A stretch of DNA of 64,000 bases, from NCBI GenBank assembly GCA_003342895.1, contig PTFA01000035.1:852022-916021 (forward strand), read 5' to 3'. A model generated the notes under the pieces. That model did not search any database. It was given only the letters and a program-made list of their open reading frames with translations, and was not told the origin of the DNA. The first letter of the stretch is position 1. Each line of letters begins with the position of its first letter. This DNA comes from Casuarius casuarius. Its lineage: Eukaryota; Chordata; Aves; Casuariiformes; Casuariidae. This document shows positions 1 to 13,340 of the stretch, in pieces. The position numbers and the translations under genes are program-made.

Positions 1-1984
1 TCTGAAAGTCAGTAACTCTCATAAAGAATTGATGAACTCTTCTTTCACAGTCATTTTAGAAACAAAGGTTATTCTTGGTCCTGTGCACAGACAAAATGCT
101 GTATACAGCCAGGGAAATGTAGTGGGCACTTTCAGTGAATCCAGGTTCTCTTTACCTGGTTCAGCAGATCCTTGCTGCCAAAGGGAACATACTAGAAAGG
201 ACTGCTCTGAAGAGATTTACTCTTTAGCTTCTGACTTCAGCATCCAGGAAAATTGCAGCAGAAAGTGAAGAAAGGTCAAGCACCAAGTCACAGGACTTTA
301 CAGACCAATGCAACAGTTTGGTTTCAGACATGTGTCTGAACTTCGATATGAATTTCAAATTCTGATAGCAATGACCACTGACTTTAATGCAGAAGAGTTT
401 CCTTCTGATAGAAGGAATAGTTGCCTCTCTTAGGCTGCCACCTTAAGACATGTCACCTCTTCTAGGAGACAAAGACAAAGGCTGCTAACAGTAACACTAG
501 CTGTGGGTCTAGACAAGCTCTAGTTTACTGAGGTAAGTAAAAGCAACAGACTTTGGCTTTCCCACTTTGAACATTTGCTCCTTACAAAGACAATCAAATA
601 AAAATCAAGTGACAGACCATTATTATTTCTTTCAATCCTTATCAAAATAGATTGGGCACTAGGAAAGCCTTTCCTTTCTTTGATATCTTTTCTACCCAGA
701 GGACTATACAGATTAGTGAAGCTATTTTTCATTTTGTTTTGTTAAGAGAAATAAGAAACATTCAGACTTTAAGTACATTCCCAAGATCATAAATTTTATT
801 TGGTGCACTGGAATAGTTTGAAATGAGTCTAATTTTTATGAGTATCACTTGCTGCTCTGTAGAAAGTTAAATTGTGACTGGAACCAAATAAACACCACAT
901 GAACCTTTAAATACAATTTCAGATATACTGTCATGAAGTAAATAGATTACATAATTATGATAAAACCTTGTTAGGACACCATTTATAACCCTTATATAAA
1001 GCAGCATAGCAAAGTACAGTTATCAGGAGGCTTTATGGGAAGTCTCAAGTTTTCATAATCATTTGCATTCTGAACAATAGGTGGAATATGGGTGAAAGTA
1101 TTTTTACATGCCATATTCCCATTAGGACAATTTTACGAGGTGCTCTCCAACCTGCAGGCACATCTCCTGTACCAAGCCTTTCCTACAGGTAGCTCCAGTA
1201 TGCAGGTTTTTGGTATTCTCCTTTGAGGCACATAATTCCCATGCAGATTTAATAATGGTTTATATCTCCCCCTTTAAGCAAAATGAGAGAAAGGTGCCTA
1301 AAATATGATTCTGTCTGTTAGCTCCATATTAGGTCTCTAAGATCACAACAGTCCATGTCCTACTTTCAAATGAAGAAAGTAGCTCTGGCATCTCTCTGTA
1401 TCAGTTTTTAAATTACAGACAATCAGAATTTCTCTTAAAAATTTCTTATAAGTGCCAGATGCTATGATACTTACATATTGGAAAGAATTATATGAACCAT
1501 TAGAATCTGAAATGTGAAGTTACTAAAACCCTTTATTGAGCATCTCAGTTTAATCTCTGTATGCTGTTTACTTTACTATCAATTTAATTTTAATACTTTC
1601 AAGATCATTAAGTAATAACAATTATAAATCAGATAATGTAAAGTAGTCATGACTCATTGACCGAACTTGCAGGAAAACATACAGCCGGCTCTAAATTTCA
1701 TGCTTCAAGAGAGATGAATAATGGGCTCTGAAACCTAAACACCAGGAGAGAGGTCCTTCCAAAACTTCCTGGAAACAGAAATGTAAAAAACTAAGCATCA
1801 GTTAACTTGTTTACAGTATTACAGCCTCAGGGTTTTCCATCTTCATCCTGTCCTAGTCATGTGAGTGGGAGTTTGACCTTTGTAACAGGAGAACTACTGT
1901 GCAGCACAGGGACCTGAAGACCTGAGAATGTGTCTACAAAGGCCCTATGCCCTGCTTGGCTGCTAGATGAAATGCAACTCATCT
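1..1984. other. Non-coding stretch, nothing recognised
   Basis: AT-rich single-copy-looking DNA. The open frames are short (under 80 codons), lack splice context and have no recognisable domains. No tandem repeat, transposon end or RNA gene was recognised. Confidence 0.6.
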
Positions 1985-2290
1985 AAGGCTATGTCTACGT
2001 TACGAGTAGGGTTGCATAGGAGTGGATCCATGGAGCAAAACAGCTGGTGCTGAGGATCAGACATGTAAGCTATAGGAATTTCAAGAGTTTGCTTACTCTG
2101 GCCTACATTTACTCTGGTCCCATAGGCTGAAAGCCTATTTGTGCCTGGAGAGCTGAGAGCACATTAGATGGAGCACATCTTCCAGTGTAGTTTCATTTGA
2201 AAGGAATTCAGTTTATGGAGTGCCAAGACCAGCCCACAGTGTGAACAGGGCAGGACATGGGGATGATTAGAAATTCACTTCACAAGCACG
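1985..2290. repeat. Possible old DNA-transposon relic
   Basis: The block opens with AAGGCTATGTCTACGTTACG. This resembles the GGCTATGTCTACAC-type termini that I associate with old hAT-like non-autonomous elements in turtles and crocodilians. No matching inverted terminus or target duplication was found at the right side, so the end is arbitrary. The assignment is from memory of the terminal motif only. Confidence 0.2.
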
Positions 2291-2596
2291 TTTCTGGTCC
2301 AAATGAACATGGTGGCATCAGTGCCTTCTTAGTGATTTATTATAAGCATTTATATTTTCGTATTTATCTCTGATAGCTGTTCAAATACTGTATGTACTTT
2401 TATGCATTTTTCTACTGTCATCTTCATGGTACAGTAAAGAATATATGAAATCCACATAAAAGAAGAATCTTTGAGAAGATAGGATGCAAAATGATGACCC
2501 CGGAGAATGTTTTGTCAAACACTTAACTTGATAGGAAAAAAATTCTTACAAGAGCAAAGAACAGTAACTCAGAAAAACGGAATGCATCAAGTACAT

Positions 2597-2642
2597 GTGT
2601 ATGCATGTACAAGTTTCTGTGTATGCATGCATCAAGTTTCTC
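2597..2642. repeat. Two-copy imperfect tandem repeat
   Basis: A unit of about 22-24 bases beginning GTGTATGCATG and ending CAAGTTTCT occurs twice in a row (2597-2618 and 2619-2642), differing by a few bases. This looks like a small local duplication in alternating purine-pyrimidine sequence. Confidence 0.6.
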
Positions 2643-3985
2643 TGTGTAGAAAATGTATTACACTTAAATTCCAGGGTGCAAGAAGTCATTATCTATAGTG
2701 CAGGGGGCTTGGAGAATGAGCGAGAGTCTTCCAGAATAGCCTTATGAATTCATAAAATAACTTTCCAGCGGTGCTTCTGTGAGAAGGATGAAGCAGAAAA
2801 ATACAATGGCTATTTTAGGAAAACTGGGAAAGACGCTAAAATGAACATAGCTTCCTGCAGGACTATTTTTTTTAAGATCCCAAATACTAGTCTGGGATCT
2901 TAAGTGTGTTTTATTTAAATAGACTTCCAATTTAATTAGATAAACAAACAAAAAAAAGGAACAATGTCCAGAGATGTCTCATTTCAGAAAATACCTCTCC
3001 AAAATACGTGTGTTATGTTTATGCTTTGGCTTCATCCGCTCCGTGTGTACAGTCTCCTCATGGAGAAGTGCTTATTTAGTGCCAAGCACCCTGATTCTGC
3101 CTGTGAGGTGTTCTCAGTGTGCACTTGAGCCCAAGCTCGCATCATATTTATACCACTTCTTTGCAGGAGCCACATGCAGGTCTTGCCTTTGTGTCTTCAG
3201 GGATCAAGGGGAAGAAAATGAACTTGCTTTACAACCTGGTACAGGTCTATACACTCTGAAGTTGCTTCTCTATTTCTTAGCCAGGCAGTGCTGTCTGTTT
3301 TATTTACACTTGCAGAGATGGTCCAGATGATCATTTGAACTTCACGGACTGCTAAGCTCCTAAAGAGCACCAAGGCACCAGCTGTAGCAAACTGTACTCT
3401 CGAGATCCCCAGTCTCTATGCTCTACTCTTGAGATTTGTAAACCGCCTGAGCTCAGATGTCCTCACAACAGTGGATCTCCTCACCAGACCCACAGAGGTC
3501 TTCTGACGTCCCATACCTAACAGTGTGGAGGCACTTGTGATGTGGTGAGAATGAACTCCTCTAAGCAACATAGTGACATGAAGAGTAATTTACATGCAAA
3601 CATTACTTGCAGCCTCACCTTGGAGTTTTGCATTGCAGGCAAAGCTGTAACAAGGTGTGAAAGAGAGAGTGCTCTTGATGGTAGCACAAAACGGGAGCAA
3701 ATATGCTCAGTTTTCCAAGACTGCTGCTGATATTGCTACCCTAGGAGAGTGGCCGTCGTTACCCAATGACAACTGGAAGGTGCCCACCCAAGCAAGTCAA
3801 AATGAAGGGAGAAGTGATTGTGAGAGTGGGAGGAAGCTGCTTCCGGTGCCGAAGTATCAGTCAGTGGCAACAGATATTCTCCTTTTAGTTACGTCTCTTT
3901 TCCACTGACACAAAGACTTGACATGCCTTTAAGCATGGGACAGGAAGCATTTTTTGGAAGCATTTTCAGAACATACCCTTCTCAT

Positions 3986-4004
3986 ACACACACACACACA
4001 CACA
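3986..4004. repeat. (AC)n microsatellite
   Basis: An uninterrupted AC dinucleotide run of about nine units, in non-coding DNA. Confidence 0.9.
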
Positions 4005-4434
4005 AAATAACGAACCCTCAAGTTCCCTGTCCTGTGCTGTTACACAAACAAGGCCTATTATGCAACTAGAAGTGAACTTGCTAGCCAGCTGCAGCCCAAA
4101 AATTTACTGAAGGGTTCTTTCCCTTTTAGTTGTTCCCATTAGACCATTCTATTCTTTTTATCCCTAGAACTACAAAAAGAAATAGCATTATCATTTCTCC
4201 TAACATAATCCCATTGCAAATATCACTGAAAACTGATACAGTAGAAAAACTATTCCCTTGATGATAATTACATAAATATTACCAGCAAATCTTTCTTCCT
4301 AGTTTTGCAATGATACTAAATAACAATGCCTTTCCTGAGGAGACCATGAAGCCAGAGAGGGAGCATGATAGCTAACTCCAGATATGTAAAGGACAGCTGA
4401 AAGGAAAAAGGGAGTAATTAATCTGTTCTCTGTT

Positions 4435-4715
4435 TCCACAGAGGCTAGAAGAAGAAATAATGGGTTTAAATGGTGGCAAGGGAGATTTAGATTAGAAACT
4501 TAGGAAAAACTCCAAAGGCAAATACAGAACAACATGAGAACAAAATGCCGGGGGATTTGGAGAGTCACTGTCGCTTGGGCTTTTAAGAATAAGAGAAAAA
4601 CATCTGTCAGGAATGGCATAGGATATAGCTGTTCCTGCTTTGGGGCATGGGGGATGGACCACAGGGCTTCCCGAAAGTCAAGTCAAGATACAGTCTTCAG
4701 TGAAGCCTAAATGGG
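4435..4715 (+). mobile_element. CR1 LINE, 3'-region fragment
   Basis: An old copy of the 3' part of a CR1 retrotransposon in sense orientation. Near the left side is GGGAGATTTAGATTAG followed by AACTTAGGAAAAACT, the usual CR1 block (AGATTTAGGTTAGACATTAGGAA). Then comes a TTTTAAGAATAAG stretch, ACATCTGTCAGGAATGG, GCTGTTCCTGCTTTGGGGC, and finally a GGGATGGACC remnant of the GGTTGGACTAGATGACC tail. The order and spacing match the 3' end of CR1. It is heavily diverged, with no reading frame and no clear terminal 8-mer repeats. Boundaries are good to about 20 bases. Confidence 0.85.
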
Positions 4716-7700
4716 GTGAGGGGAGTGGGGAGGAGTGTGAACAGCCATGGTGAAGATTTTTGTCTGGTTTTGTTATTTTAATTTGAACTTCAAATGCTGT
4801 CAAATCCTAAAATTAAAAAGATAGGTAAATACAGTGTCTCCTGTCATCTACAAACAGGCTTTATCACATTAAATGCTTTGCAGCTTTTTCAGGATTATAA
4901 TTTTAATACAGGTTTCATACAATTCAAGAAGTAAAAATAAAACTTTATAATGTAAGACTTTGTAACATAAAACAAATGAGCTACACTAAGTGAATCCCTA
5001 ACTTTAAAAGCATTTTGCAGTCATAAGGGAAAAAAATCTGACAGGTTCTTCTGCTTTATGCTCATAGAAGGCGCTAGGGAGGGTGGATAGTTCAGAAGCT
5101 TTTAAAGGGATTTCACCTGTAGGCTGACGACCTGGTAGTTAATGTGGGTAGTTCATTGACTTATTTGAAATTACTTGAGTATCTTATTCTTCTGATACAC
5201 AGATAAAAGTGTTTCATTAACACCTGAATTGCTCCTGAGTGATCCATTAATCCCAAGCACTTCTGCATAATGGTTGCAGCCACTCTTTCAGCAAGCTGGA
5301 TATTTACATAAATCAGTTGTATAAATGCAGGTTTTTCTCTAGATTTTCGGCATTCTTTAGCTGCCGTAATTTAAACAGAAAAATTAGAGGTTTCATTACT
5401 GTGTTAGATATGGAAAAGTATTAGAAGGAATGATTTTGTAAGCCATCCTCAAATTAGCTTGCCCTAAAAGAAGATTTTTTTATGCCACTGCTGGTAGGAT
5501 GACATATATAATTGGTCATAGCACAAGCTGTACCTAAATAGAACATCCCTGCTGCATATGCGTATTTGTACTTGATACTGGCACAGTAAGTTTTGTCTTT
5601 GGTCTCGCTATAGCATAGCACAGAGACTGACCTAAAAACCTATTTGACGACTCTAGTTCCATTCTCATAAACCTTTGGGGCTTTTTATCTCTTTGCACTG
5701 AGTTAGATGCTCCGTGTAGGAGGACAGCCGTGGCATGAACACGCTGTACTCTAGCAATGTAACTGTTCAGGGTGTGATCCCGTAGGCAGCTTGCACGCGA
5801 TTTAGAGTAGACCTCAGGGTGGCTACAAGCTACAGTGAAGGCTGAACCGGGCCCTGGCTGGTCTCCGGAAGTTCAGAATCACCTGCTTTCCACATGAGTA
5901 CTTCATTTGCACCTATACATGTATATAGTACATCTATATTTAGAATATCCAAATAATTGTAAAGATTTTTAAAACTATTTGATTTTTCTAAAGATTTTTT
6001 TAGATTATTTTGACAAACCTACGCATAATATTGGACAATGAGCAAATATACTTCGTTCTATGAAATTTCAAGAATTTTGATATTGATTGCTTATTACTTT
6101 TTAAGATGTCTTCTGTATTGCATTTCTGACATCAAAACATTCTGTCAAAACACTATCCCCTGGGATTTGGGAGGAAGAAAGGCAGTGGGGATGCATTTTT
6201 TTCATATGTAGGGACTATACATGACCCTGTCTTGGTCTAGAACAGAACCGCAGAGCCACTTTGGGGACCTTGCTGATATTTGAGCTTTGTACGTTGACGA
6301 CAGCTTTGATGTGGCAGGCAGAGTTTAAGCTCCTGCTGATCCTAGCTGTAAGTCTTCAGTTGCCTTCATTTAGGCTCTTAGCAACTGTGGAATACAGGCT
6401 CTTAAATGTACTTCCCACGGCTACCTTATCAAAGCACTTAGTCAGATGCCACATGTACTTTTATAGATCTGCCCCCAGTTGTTTGTTAAGGTCTGAATTT
6501 TACTCTGTGTGAGAGAAGAGTTTTGCATAGAATAGATAGGCTTTGATTCAAAATCCGTGCAATATCTAGCAAATAATTTGTTAGCTACCTAAAAGAAAGA
6601 TATTCACCACACATTTCCCTTGGTTGTGTGGGAATACACTCTAGCTCATTAGCTGAGTAGTGGCCTGTATTTTTTAATTCTTGATATGTAAAGACTCTCT
6701 TCTGCCTCTCCTGTGTTTTATGGAAATTACACTCAAATCTGGCATTTTAACATTTGCATGCTCCAGAGAACTTTCCAAAGATATCACTGGGACTGTTTTG
6801 GGGACATGGAAAGGGTGCACAGACTGCTAGAAAGGGTGCATGAGCTGCCGTAGTCCTTGGTCATCTGTGTTTTATCCGGGGTGCAGTCGTGAGGAAGAAA
6901 AGGTAATTATTTTCTTGCGTCACTGACTAACAATAATTCAGACCCTCCCTTGTTTTCTCCCTTAACAAATATCTGAAAAGAGTTTCTTAAGCGGTGCCAG
7001 ACATGCTGCCTTCATTACCACAGTAGCAGAACTCAGAGAATCTCTCACCACAAGTGACGCAGTGTTTCTTTTGCCAAGAAGATGATGCTGAGACTCATGC
7101 AGAATATTCAGTTATACTAACTCCATCCTAGCCTTAGCTTCTGTCTTCCTGCACAAAGAGCAGGGAAAAAATAGAAAGAAGAAGAAAAAAAGGAGTGGAA
7201 CTGAAAGTGCAGTAGAAGAGACGGCCAAAGAGAGAGATCTCATTTCCAGATTTGGTCCTTTGAGAAATAAAAAAGTTTTTGTGCCTTATGTAACTCAGCA
7301 GACCCTGAAGTAAAACATAGGCCTTAATGGTGTATGCGCTCAGAGTAGCAATAGATTTTGTTTATACGTGAGCAAGGGCAAGCATGATAGAGTCTTTGAA
7401 AACTGCTCCAGAGAATATTAAATATTTGTCAGTTTTTCTGCAGAAAGCTGCGCTGACTAAAATTCCACCTCCACTACCCTGAAATCTTTAAGCGTATGTA
7501 AGGAACAGTTCTCGCCTTGGTAAATCAGTTTATGAGCAATCGCTTCAGGAGCGTACAAGCTTTTAATGTGGAGAAATCTTTACCTTTTAAAGAGCTGTAG
7601 GAGAAAAAATTTTCTACGGTGACAATATGCAATTTAGTTCCACTCTCATACCCACATTACATCCTTCATATAGCAGACAGATAGACCCTGACTCAAAGAC

Positions 7701-10700
7701 ATTTAAAATGATTACAGGAGAGAAAGAGCACGAACAAGAGGCTTCTAGAGAATATACAAATTCTAAAGATAAGGCCATGAAGAAACACAGTTTCACATTC
7801 AGTTTGCTAGCTTTATTTATTGCTGGGAGGTTATCTATGGTGTCTGGCACTTCCTTAGCATCTGCTTTGCCAACAGTTACTGTTCCCAGCAGCCATGTCC
7901 TCTACATCATTTGAGTCTCTCCCAAAAATGTTACTATTGCAGGCTGATATATTACAAAGGCATCTCAATTTTCCTATTTTGCTAGAACTCTGCTTCACCA
8001 AGTATTTGGGATGTATACAGCATATAGCACTCAGACTGGTTCTAATACTCGGGTAAATTCCCATATAATAGTACAAATAGCTGACAAATCTCAAAAATAC
8101 ATCATGACACTAGTTAAACTACTCAGACTTTATGAAGTCTTATAGCTGTTTAGATAGAGAAAGCATGGATGTTCATAAAATGACAACAGAATAGCTTCTG
8201 TCCTGAAAGGAATGCATAATGGTGAAATCTGTCTTTTTTCCACCTTATATAAAGCAAATGCTGATAATATTATCATTATATGAAATGCTATTACTGCATG
8301 CACACTTTGTGTTGTGATGTGTGTACAATTCCAGAATGACAGGCTTTCAGAAATTTTAAAAACCTCTAAAAAAAGAATATTGCTCTGTGCATATTTTATG
8401 TGTTTCACAGATTTGTTGTTATGGTGAATACATAGTGACCTCTTCATGTTTTCACAGTCATTAATTGGCTCTACCTGCGGCTCTAGTTTGGAAACCAGAT
8501 AATATTACACTTAATGCTCATTTAAGCATTGCCGATGCTCACAGAAGCATAACTTTTCAAAGAGAGTTTGCTGTTTTCAAAGTAGCAGTTTTACTACTCT
8601 GAATATACAATTCATTGTCTTTTCAGAACAATTTCAAAAACTGGTGTCATATCAAACCAAATACTTGCATTAAACTTTGGCAAACGAAACAGAAGTCGTC
8701 CTTTCAGGAGTTGCAGGGCATAGATTTTTGCATACCCATGTGTAGATATCATAAGAATTACTACTAATCTGGGGAGTTATATTTAAAAAAAAAAAACTGA
8801 AATCAGAAAATGACCTGTTTGGGTGACAAAGTGGTCCGTTTAACAGATGCAGCTCCCTTTTATTGCATAGATTTTAGCTTTTCCTGCTCATTTCTGTACA
8901 CACAAAGACTTGCTACTATTGGATAAGTATTAATTTCACCCGTTCTTTTTCTAAATTACCATGGAAGAAGTTTAGAAGAAGTGTCTAGAAGGAAGAAGTG
9001 TAGAGAATGAAGAAAGGTGCTAAATTGTTACTGGAAAGAGTAACACTTATTAAAACATGCAGCATCTTTTCTCCTTTCATTAGCTGTGAGGGATATCTAT
9101 TAGTAATTTAGCACCACTATTCGGCTGCTTTTTCCAGTTTCAAAGTTCTCTTAATTCAACAGGATTGTGTCCCAATCAATGCTTAGTAAGGATTCAGAAC
9201 AATCAATCATTTCCATCTGTACATATCCTTTCCAAACTTTCCACAACACTTACTCACTGCGGGAAGACACACAGACAAGGTGACGCAACCTGCAGCAAGG
9301 TGGGAAAAAATTCATTTGCTTCAAGTCTTGATAAATACTGAGATTAGAGGAAAACAGACATGGCAGATTAGTGGACCTTTGTTGAGGAAAGGGAGGCAAG
9401 ACCTAGAAACAGATAGTATGATATATGATCCATACCTACCATACCTGCGATGTCTCTTTTCCTGCAGGTCTCAGGGGAGAAGGCAGGCAGGAGGAGAGAC
9501 CGTATGCATGCCCTCTACGCCTCTCTCTGTGGGTACCGCACCAACTGCTGTCCTTCTCTGCAGGAGCAAACAGAAGTAATCTCTGGATACAAGGTGCAGA
9601 AAAGCAGATGTGCTCTGAGCAGAGCATCTTGAATAAGAGAAACATTATGTTGGTATCACAGTGCATTTTACTTAGCATCTGTTGCTCAGTGTTCAGTATT
9701 GCTCAGTTTGTTCAGTACAAACTTGCATGATCCTTTCGGTTTATAGTAGATTATGATCAAGGAGGATTCAAAGAAAACAGATATCTGTGATGCTTGAGAT
9801 ACTTAGTGTTACAAAGATATTTTTAGCTACTTTAATTTTCAGATCAATAGTTTTCAACCTTTTCCTCCCTGTGAGTGATGTTACTGCAGCCATTAACAGG
9901 ACCAAAAGGTAATGTCAAGGATAATCTGCAAATTGTATTAAATTTTCAGGTATAGATATAGAAGGCACCAGTGTTCTTATACAATGGCTAGAAAATTTTA
10001 TGAAGCACAACTGGTGTTTGATAAACAGAAGTGTTTGTTACTGTGAGAATTGCTTAGGCTAGATGAATCACTAGTCTGAATACAATTCTAATTGTTTCAG
10101 TGGTGTTATCTGAGGACTAAAATATAGCTTTTGAGATATCCTGACCCCTAAGCAATGAAAGCAATTCAGTTTCATGCTTTCAAAACATCCTATCATACAT
10201 GCTTGCCATTTTTTTTTACTTTTCCTTAGGCATCACTATGGCCACTGCTAGAAACAAGATATTGGATTAGACGGAAATTAGATCTGATTCAGTACCGCCT
10301 CATGTTCTTATGCCATTTTTACTTTCCTGACTTTGGAAGGCTGAAAAATGAAAGAAAGAAAAATTTATGAAGGAATGCAAACAATTTTGCTTTTGCTTTT
10401 TAACCTGCTTTGTCAACATCTTTTTATTTTTCTTTCTGAAATGTGAAAACAGCAAAAGGCAATCTAGATTCATGACTCTCCCCACATATTTTACATCCAT
10501 CAACTATAATTTTTGCATCTTAATGAAATACACAAAACATTTTTATTTAATTATTTTTCATTAAAATAATTCTATTTGCTCCTAAACTATTATTTGTATT
10601 TCTTAGCTAATGCAGTATGTTATTCTTCAGTCTCTCAATTTGTTTATACATCATTGTAATTTGACAGACTTCACTAGACATGGTGGAAATAAGCAGAGAA

Positions 10701-11863
10701 TAAGGTCCTATGCTTTTTTTAATTGCTGGCATTGCATGTAGTTTCAGATTATTTTATGCAGTACGTGATTAGTTTTAGTTCTATTTAAAAATAGCAAAAT
10801 CGTTGTCTTGTTCCCTAAAAATAATATTTTGTATGTTCTCCAGGTACCTCTAATTCTGAGTTCCTCCGGAGGTGCTTATATAGGTCCCAGTGCTGAAATC
10901 TCAGTTGCTGTCAAGTAGCATTAGCTTAAAGAGAGAACATTTCCAATGCAAACTGCTTTTTGGCAGATGATTAGTGGTGGGCAAGATATCTGTTAAGCAT
11001 TTTTTTTCTTTAGCAGGGTAGATTGTTACTGAAGATATTTCACCTCCCACACATTTTGGTTAGTAACTTTTTCAATTACACAGTGATGGTAAACACAACT
11101 GATAATTACTTTTTAATAGCCTGGAAATACTGCTCCAAATACAGAAGTTCACACTTAATAAAACAATTCTCCCACCCCGAAATAGCCAAACGACATCCTA
11201 CTCAGAATGGAACTCCATTTTTAGAGTTTCAGCAAGCAAAACCCTCTGTCTGCTTACTTTTCTCCTTCCATTTACATATTTCTCCATTTCCTTCCTTGGG
11301 TACCTTTGCCATTGCACAGCTTCATCTGTTTTAAGGCTCTCTGTCTTATGACATCTTCTATAGTGACAGCATTCGTCTTTTAGAGTTTTATGTTCAACTT
11401 TCTTCTTTAGCAGACGAAAATTATGATGACAAAGTTGAGAAAGGATGAATAGGATCTGAGATCTCAACTCCCTGTCCATCAGCAGTTCAGTGAAGCCTGC
11501 ATGAGATGTTCTGCATCATTCTCACTGCAGGGGCTTAGCAGACTACAGGCATTGGTTTGACAATCTCTTATTGTACTCTTTTTTTAAAAAAAAACTCCAT
11601 GTGTATTTAATTTTCTGTGATCTTTTGGCATTTGTTCTGGCGTTGTGGGCAACTTCCTATATGTTTATGAGATTTCTACAAGACCCAGGGCTTCTATATC
11701 AGTTTCTGCCTCAAAGATCTCTTCTATATTCTGGATGTGAGACTCTGAAATGATCCTATTCTTATGCCAGTGACAGATAGTTCTTCAGAAAACTCCAGAA
11801 ATGATTATAAAATCACTTGCTGACTCATCCTTGAGCTTGTATGAAACTCTGTTTGCTCAAAAA
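4716..11863. other. Non-coding stretch, nothing recognised
   Basis: AT-rich DNA with scattered chance frames of 60-105 codons on both strands (for example opposite-strand frames at 7614-7914 and 9425-9730). None has a conserved domain or a convincing pair of splice sites. A 12-base A run lies near 8792. A purine-rich patch at 8965-9015 repeats AGAAGTGTAGA-like units. No CR1 or MIR similarity was noticed. Confidence 0.55.
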
Positions 11864-12193
11864 TCACATTGCAGTGAGCATGAAATATTTCTCTAGGTCT
11901 TCTTTCCTGTACTCAGTTTCATCAGAGTAGCCATAAGGCTTCTGGGCAGGATAAGGTCCTCCCTGGAAGGGCCCTCGTAGGCAGAGGGTATTAACCATGA
12001 CCTTGACAGAATTGGTAAAATCGGTGTCAGGAGGAGACCCTGGCAAGCCTGTCTGCCCATGGGGCTGCCAAAGCTGATGTAAGTGATTTCCCAGCCTGTC
12101 CCAGGCGAGACAGCAAGTCCCTGAGATGCCGCCAGGCTCTTTTAATCCTTCTGGCCAGCAGCTGAAAGGATCATGAAGCCAGGTGGGGCTTTA
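11864..12193 (-). other. Coding-like open frame in GC-rich patch, function unknown
   Basis: On the minus strand about 110 codons run without a stop from 12193 to a TGA at 11864-11866. The only ATG in frame near its upstream part gives a 60-codon product. The lower part includes LRGPFQGGPYPAQKPYGY and ends with an acidic/basic segment rich in D, E, K and Y, which reads more like protein than most frames here. A second minus-strand frame over 12030-12278 is also open but is cut by TGA at 12171-12173. I see no convincing splice sites, and the patch is GC-rich, which lengthens chance frames. It could be a retrocopy or exon relic, or chance. No family was recognised. Confidence 0.2.
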
Positions 12194-12660
12194 CGTCTCG
12201 GATGATCCTCATCACCTTGAGACCGTCCCCCCAGTTGGCCAGCATGACCCGTGTCAGATCCTCACAGGGGCGCCTTCAGAAAAGGCTGGGCCGGAGATAT
12301 GCATCCTGTTCGTTTCGTGGTTACTTGAGTGGGGAGCAGGGTGCCACGGCACAAGGAAACCTGCTCTTTCCCTGTGGTATGATAAGACGTGAGGAAAAGC
12401 TGCCTGAGGAGGGGCCGGTCCCTGACCCTCAGCCACCCACCACTGCTCCCGCACCTCGTTCCTCACTGCGCTCAGCTGCAAGGGGCTCCATCGCAGATGG
12501 GATCACACTGGTTTCAGCCCAGCATTATTTCCTCGGTTCGGTTAACAGCACAGCACTACGGGCTGTGTTTGTGGCACAGTCAGTGCCACAAGTCGGTAGC
12601 ATAAGTCAGTTTGCCTCTGAAGGCAGCCTCCGGCAGTGTTTCACCCTTCGCCTTGCTATT
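12188..12660. other. GC-rich, CpG-enriched patch
   Basis: Roughly twenty CpG dinucleotides fall in less than 500 bases, against AT-rich flanks that have very few. Frames are open on both strands at once, as expected from base composition rather than from a gene. No TATA box or first-exon signal could be defended. Confidence 0.45.
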
Positions 12661-13204
12661 TAAATGCCCCATAACAATTCTCTTTGGCTTGTGCGTGTTT
12701 TCAGATCTCTTCTTCCCTTTTTTGTAATTAGCTCTTTCCATGTTTGTCATCTTTGCTTTTTCCCCTTTCCTTTTCCCCAGGAGTGCTCTGTGACCATTTG
12801 GGTCTAGTTTGCATTGCTGAGATCCGTAACACCAGGGTCAGGCTGCATGCGAAAGTGCCGCCCTCCACCCCGTTCTTCCTCAGCCAACCGGTGAGTGACC
12901 AGAAGTCACCGAGTGTGGGCACCGACTGCTCAGATATCCCACAGCCTCTGCAGGCTTAGGACAGAAAGCCACTACGTGTGCCATGTCCTGCCAATCCCTC
13001 GCTGTGAGAATGAAATGTGTGGTAGGAAAACAATGTTTGAGGTGATGTGGGACCTCAGCCCCCGAAAGAGAAACCGGTTTCTTTTTGTGTTTCATTACTG
13101 ATCATTCTGTTCACTCTTCCATGCACTACAGTAAGAAAATATAATATAAAAAGATACAACCAGATATATGACATGATTATGTTTATTAGTTTATAACCCT
13201 ACTT
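12661..13204. other. Non-coding stretch, nothing recognised
   Basis: Composition falls back from GC-rich to AT-rich. Frames are short, and no repeats or RNA genes were recognised. Confidence 0.5.
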
Positions 13205-13340
13205 TTCACTGCTATAAAGCTCTCCGAAAATCTCACAGTGCTTTAAAACCACTATGGATGAAAAACATAAAACACTACAAGGATAATATTTTTATTCCAC
13301 TTTTAGATACACAAATTGAAATTCAGGCCACCATTTCAAA
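13205..13340 (-). mobile_element. MIR-like SINE relic (antisense)
   Basis: Read on the + strand, this matches the antisense of the MIR core and 3' part. There is AATCTCACAGTGCTTTAAAA, then GGATAATATTTTTATTCCAC, then a TTAGATACACAAATTGAAA-like segment. These correspond to the MIR blocks 'CCTCACAACA', 'GGTAATATTATTATCCCCATTTTACAGATG' and 'AGGAAACTGAGG'. It is strongly diverged and lacks a tRNA-like head, so the family call is tentative. Confidence 0.45.

Larger units (their letters stand above)
2291..4434. other. Non-coding stretch with minor simple repeats
   Basis: No gene recognised. A frame of 118 codons at 2974-3330 has no start context, no domain and no splice signals, so it is taken as chance. 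The stretch contains the small imperfect duplication at 2597-2642 and the CA microsatellite at 3986-4004, listed separately. Confidence 0.55.

Noticed and set aside
7614..7914. Opposite-strand frames of 78 and 95 codons, the + one with a signal-peptide-like middle
   Set aside because: The hydrophobic stretch lies in the middle of the frame, no cleavage-like start exists, and neither frame has splice or codon support.
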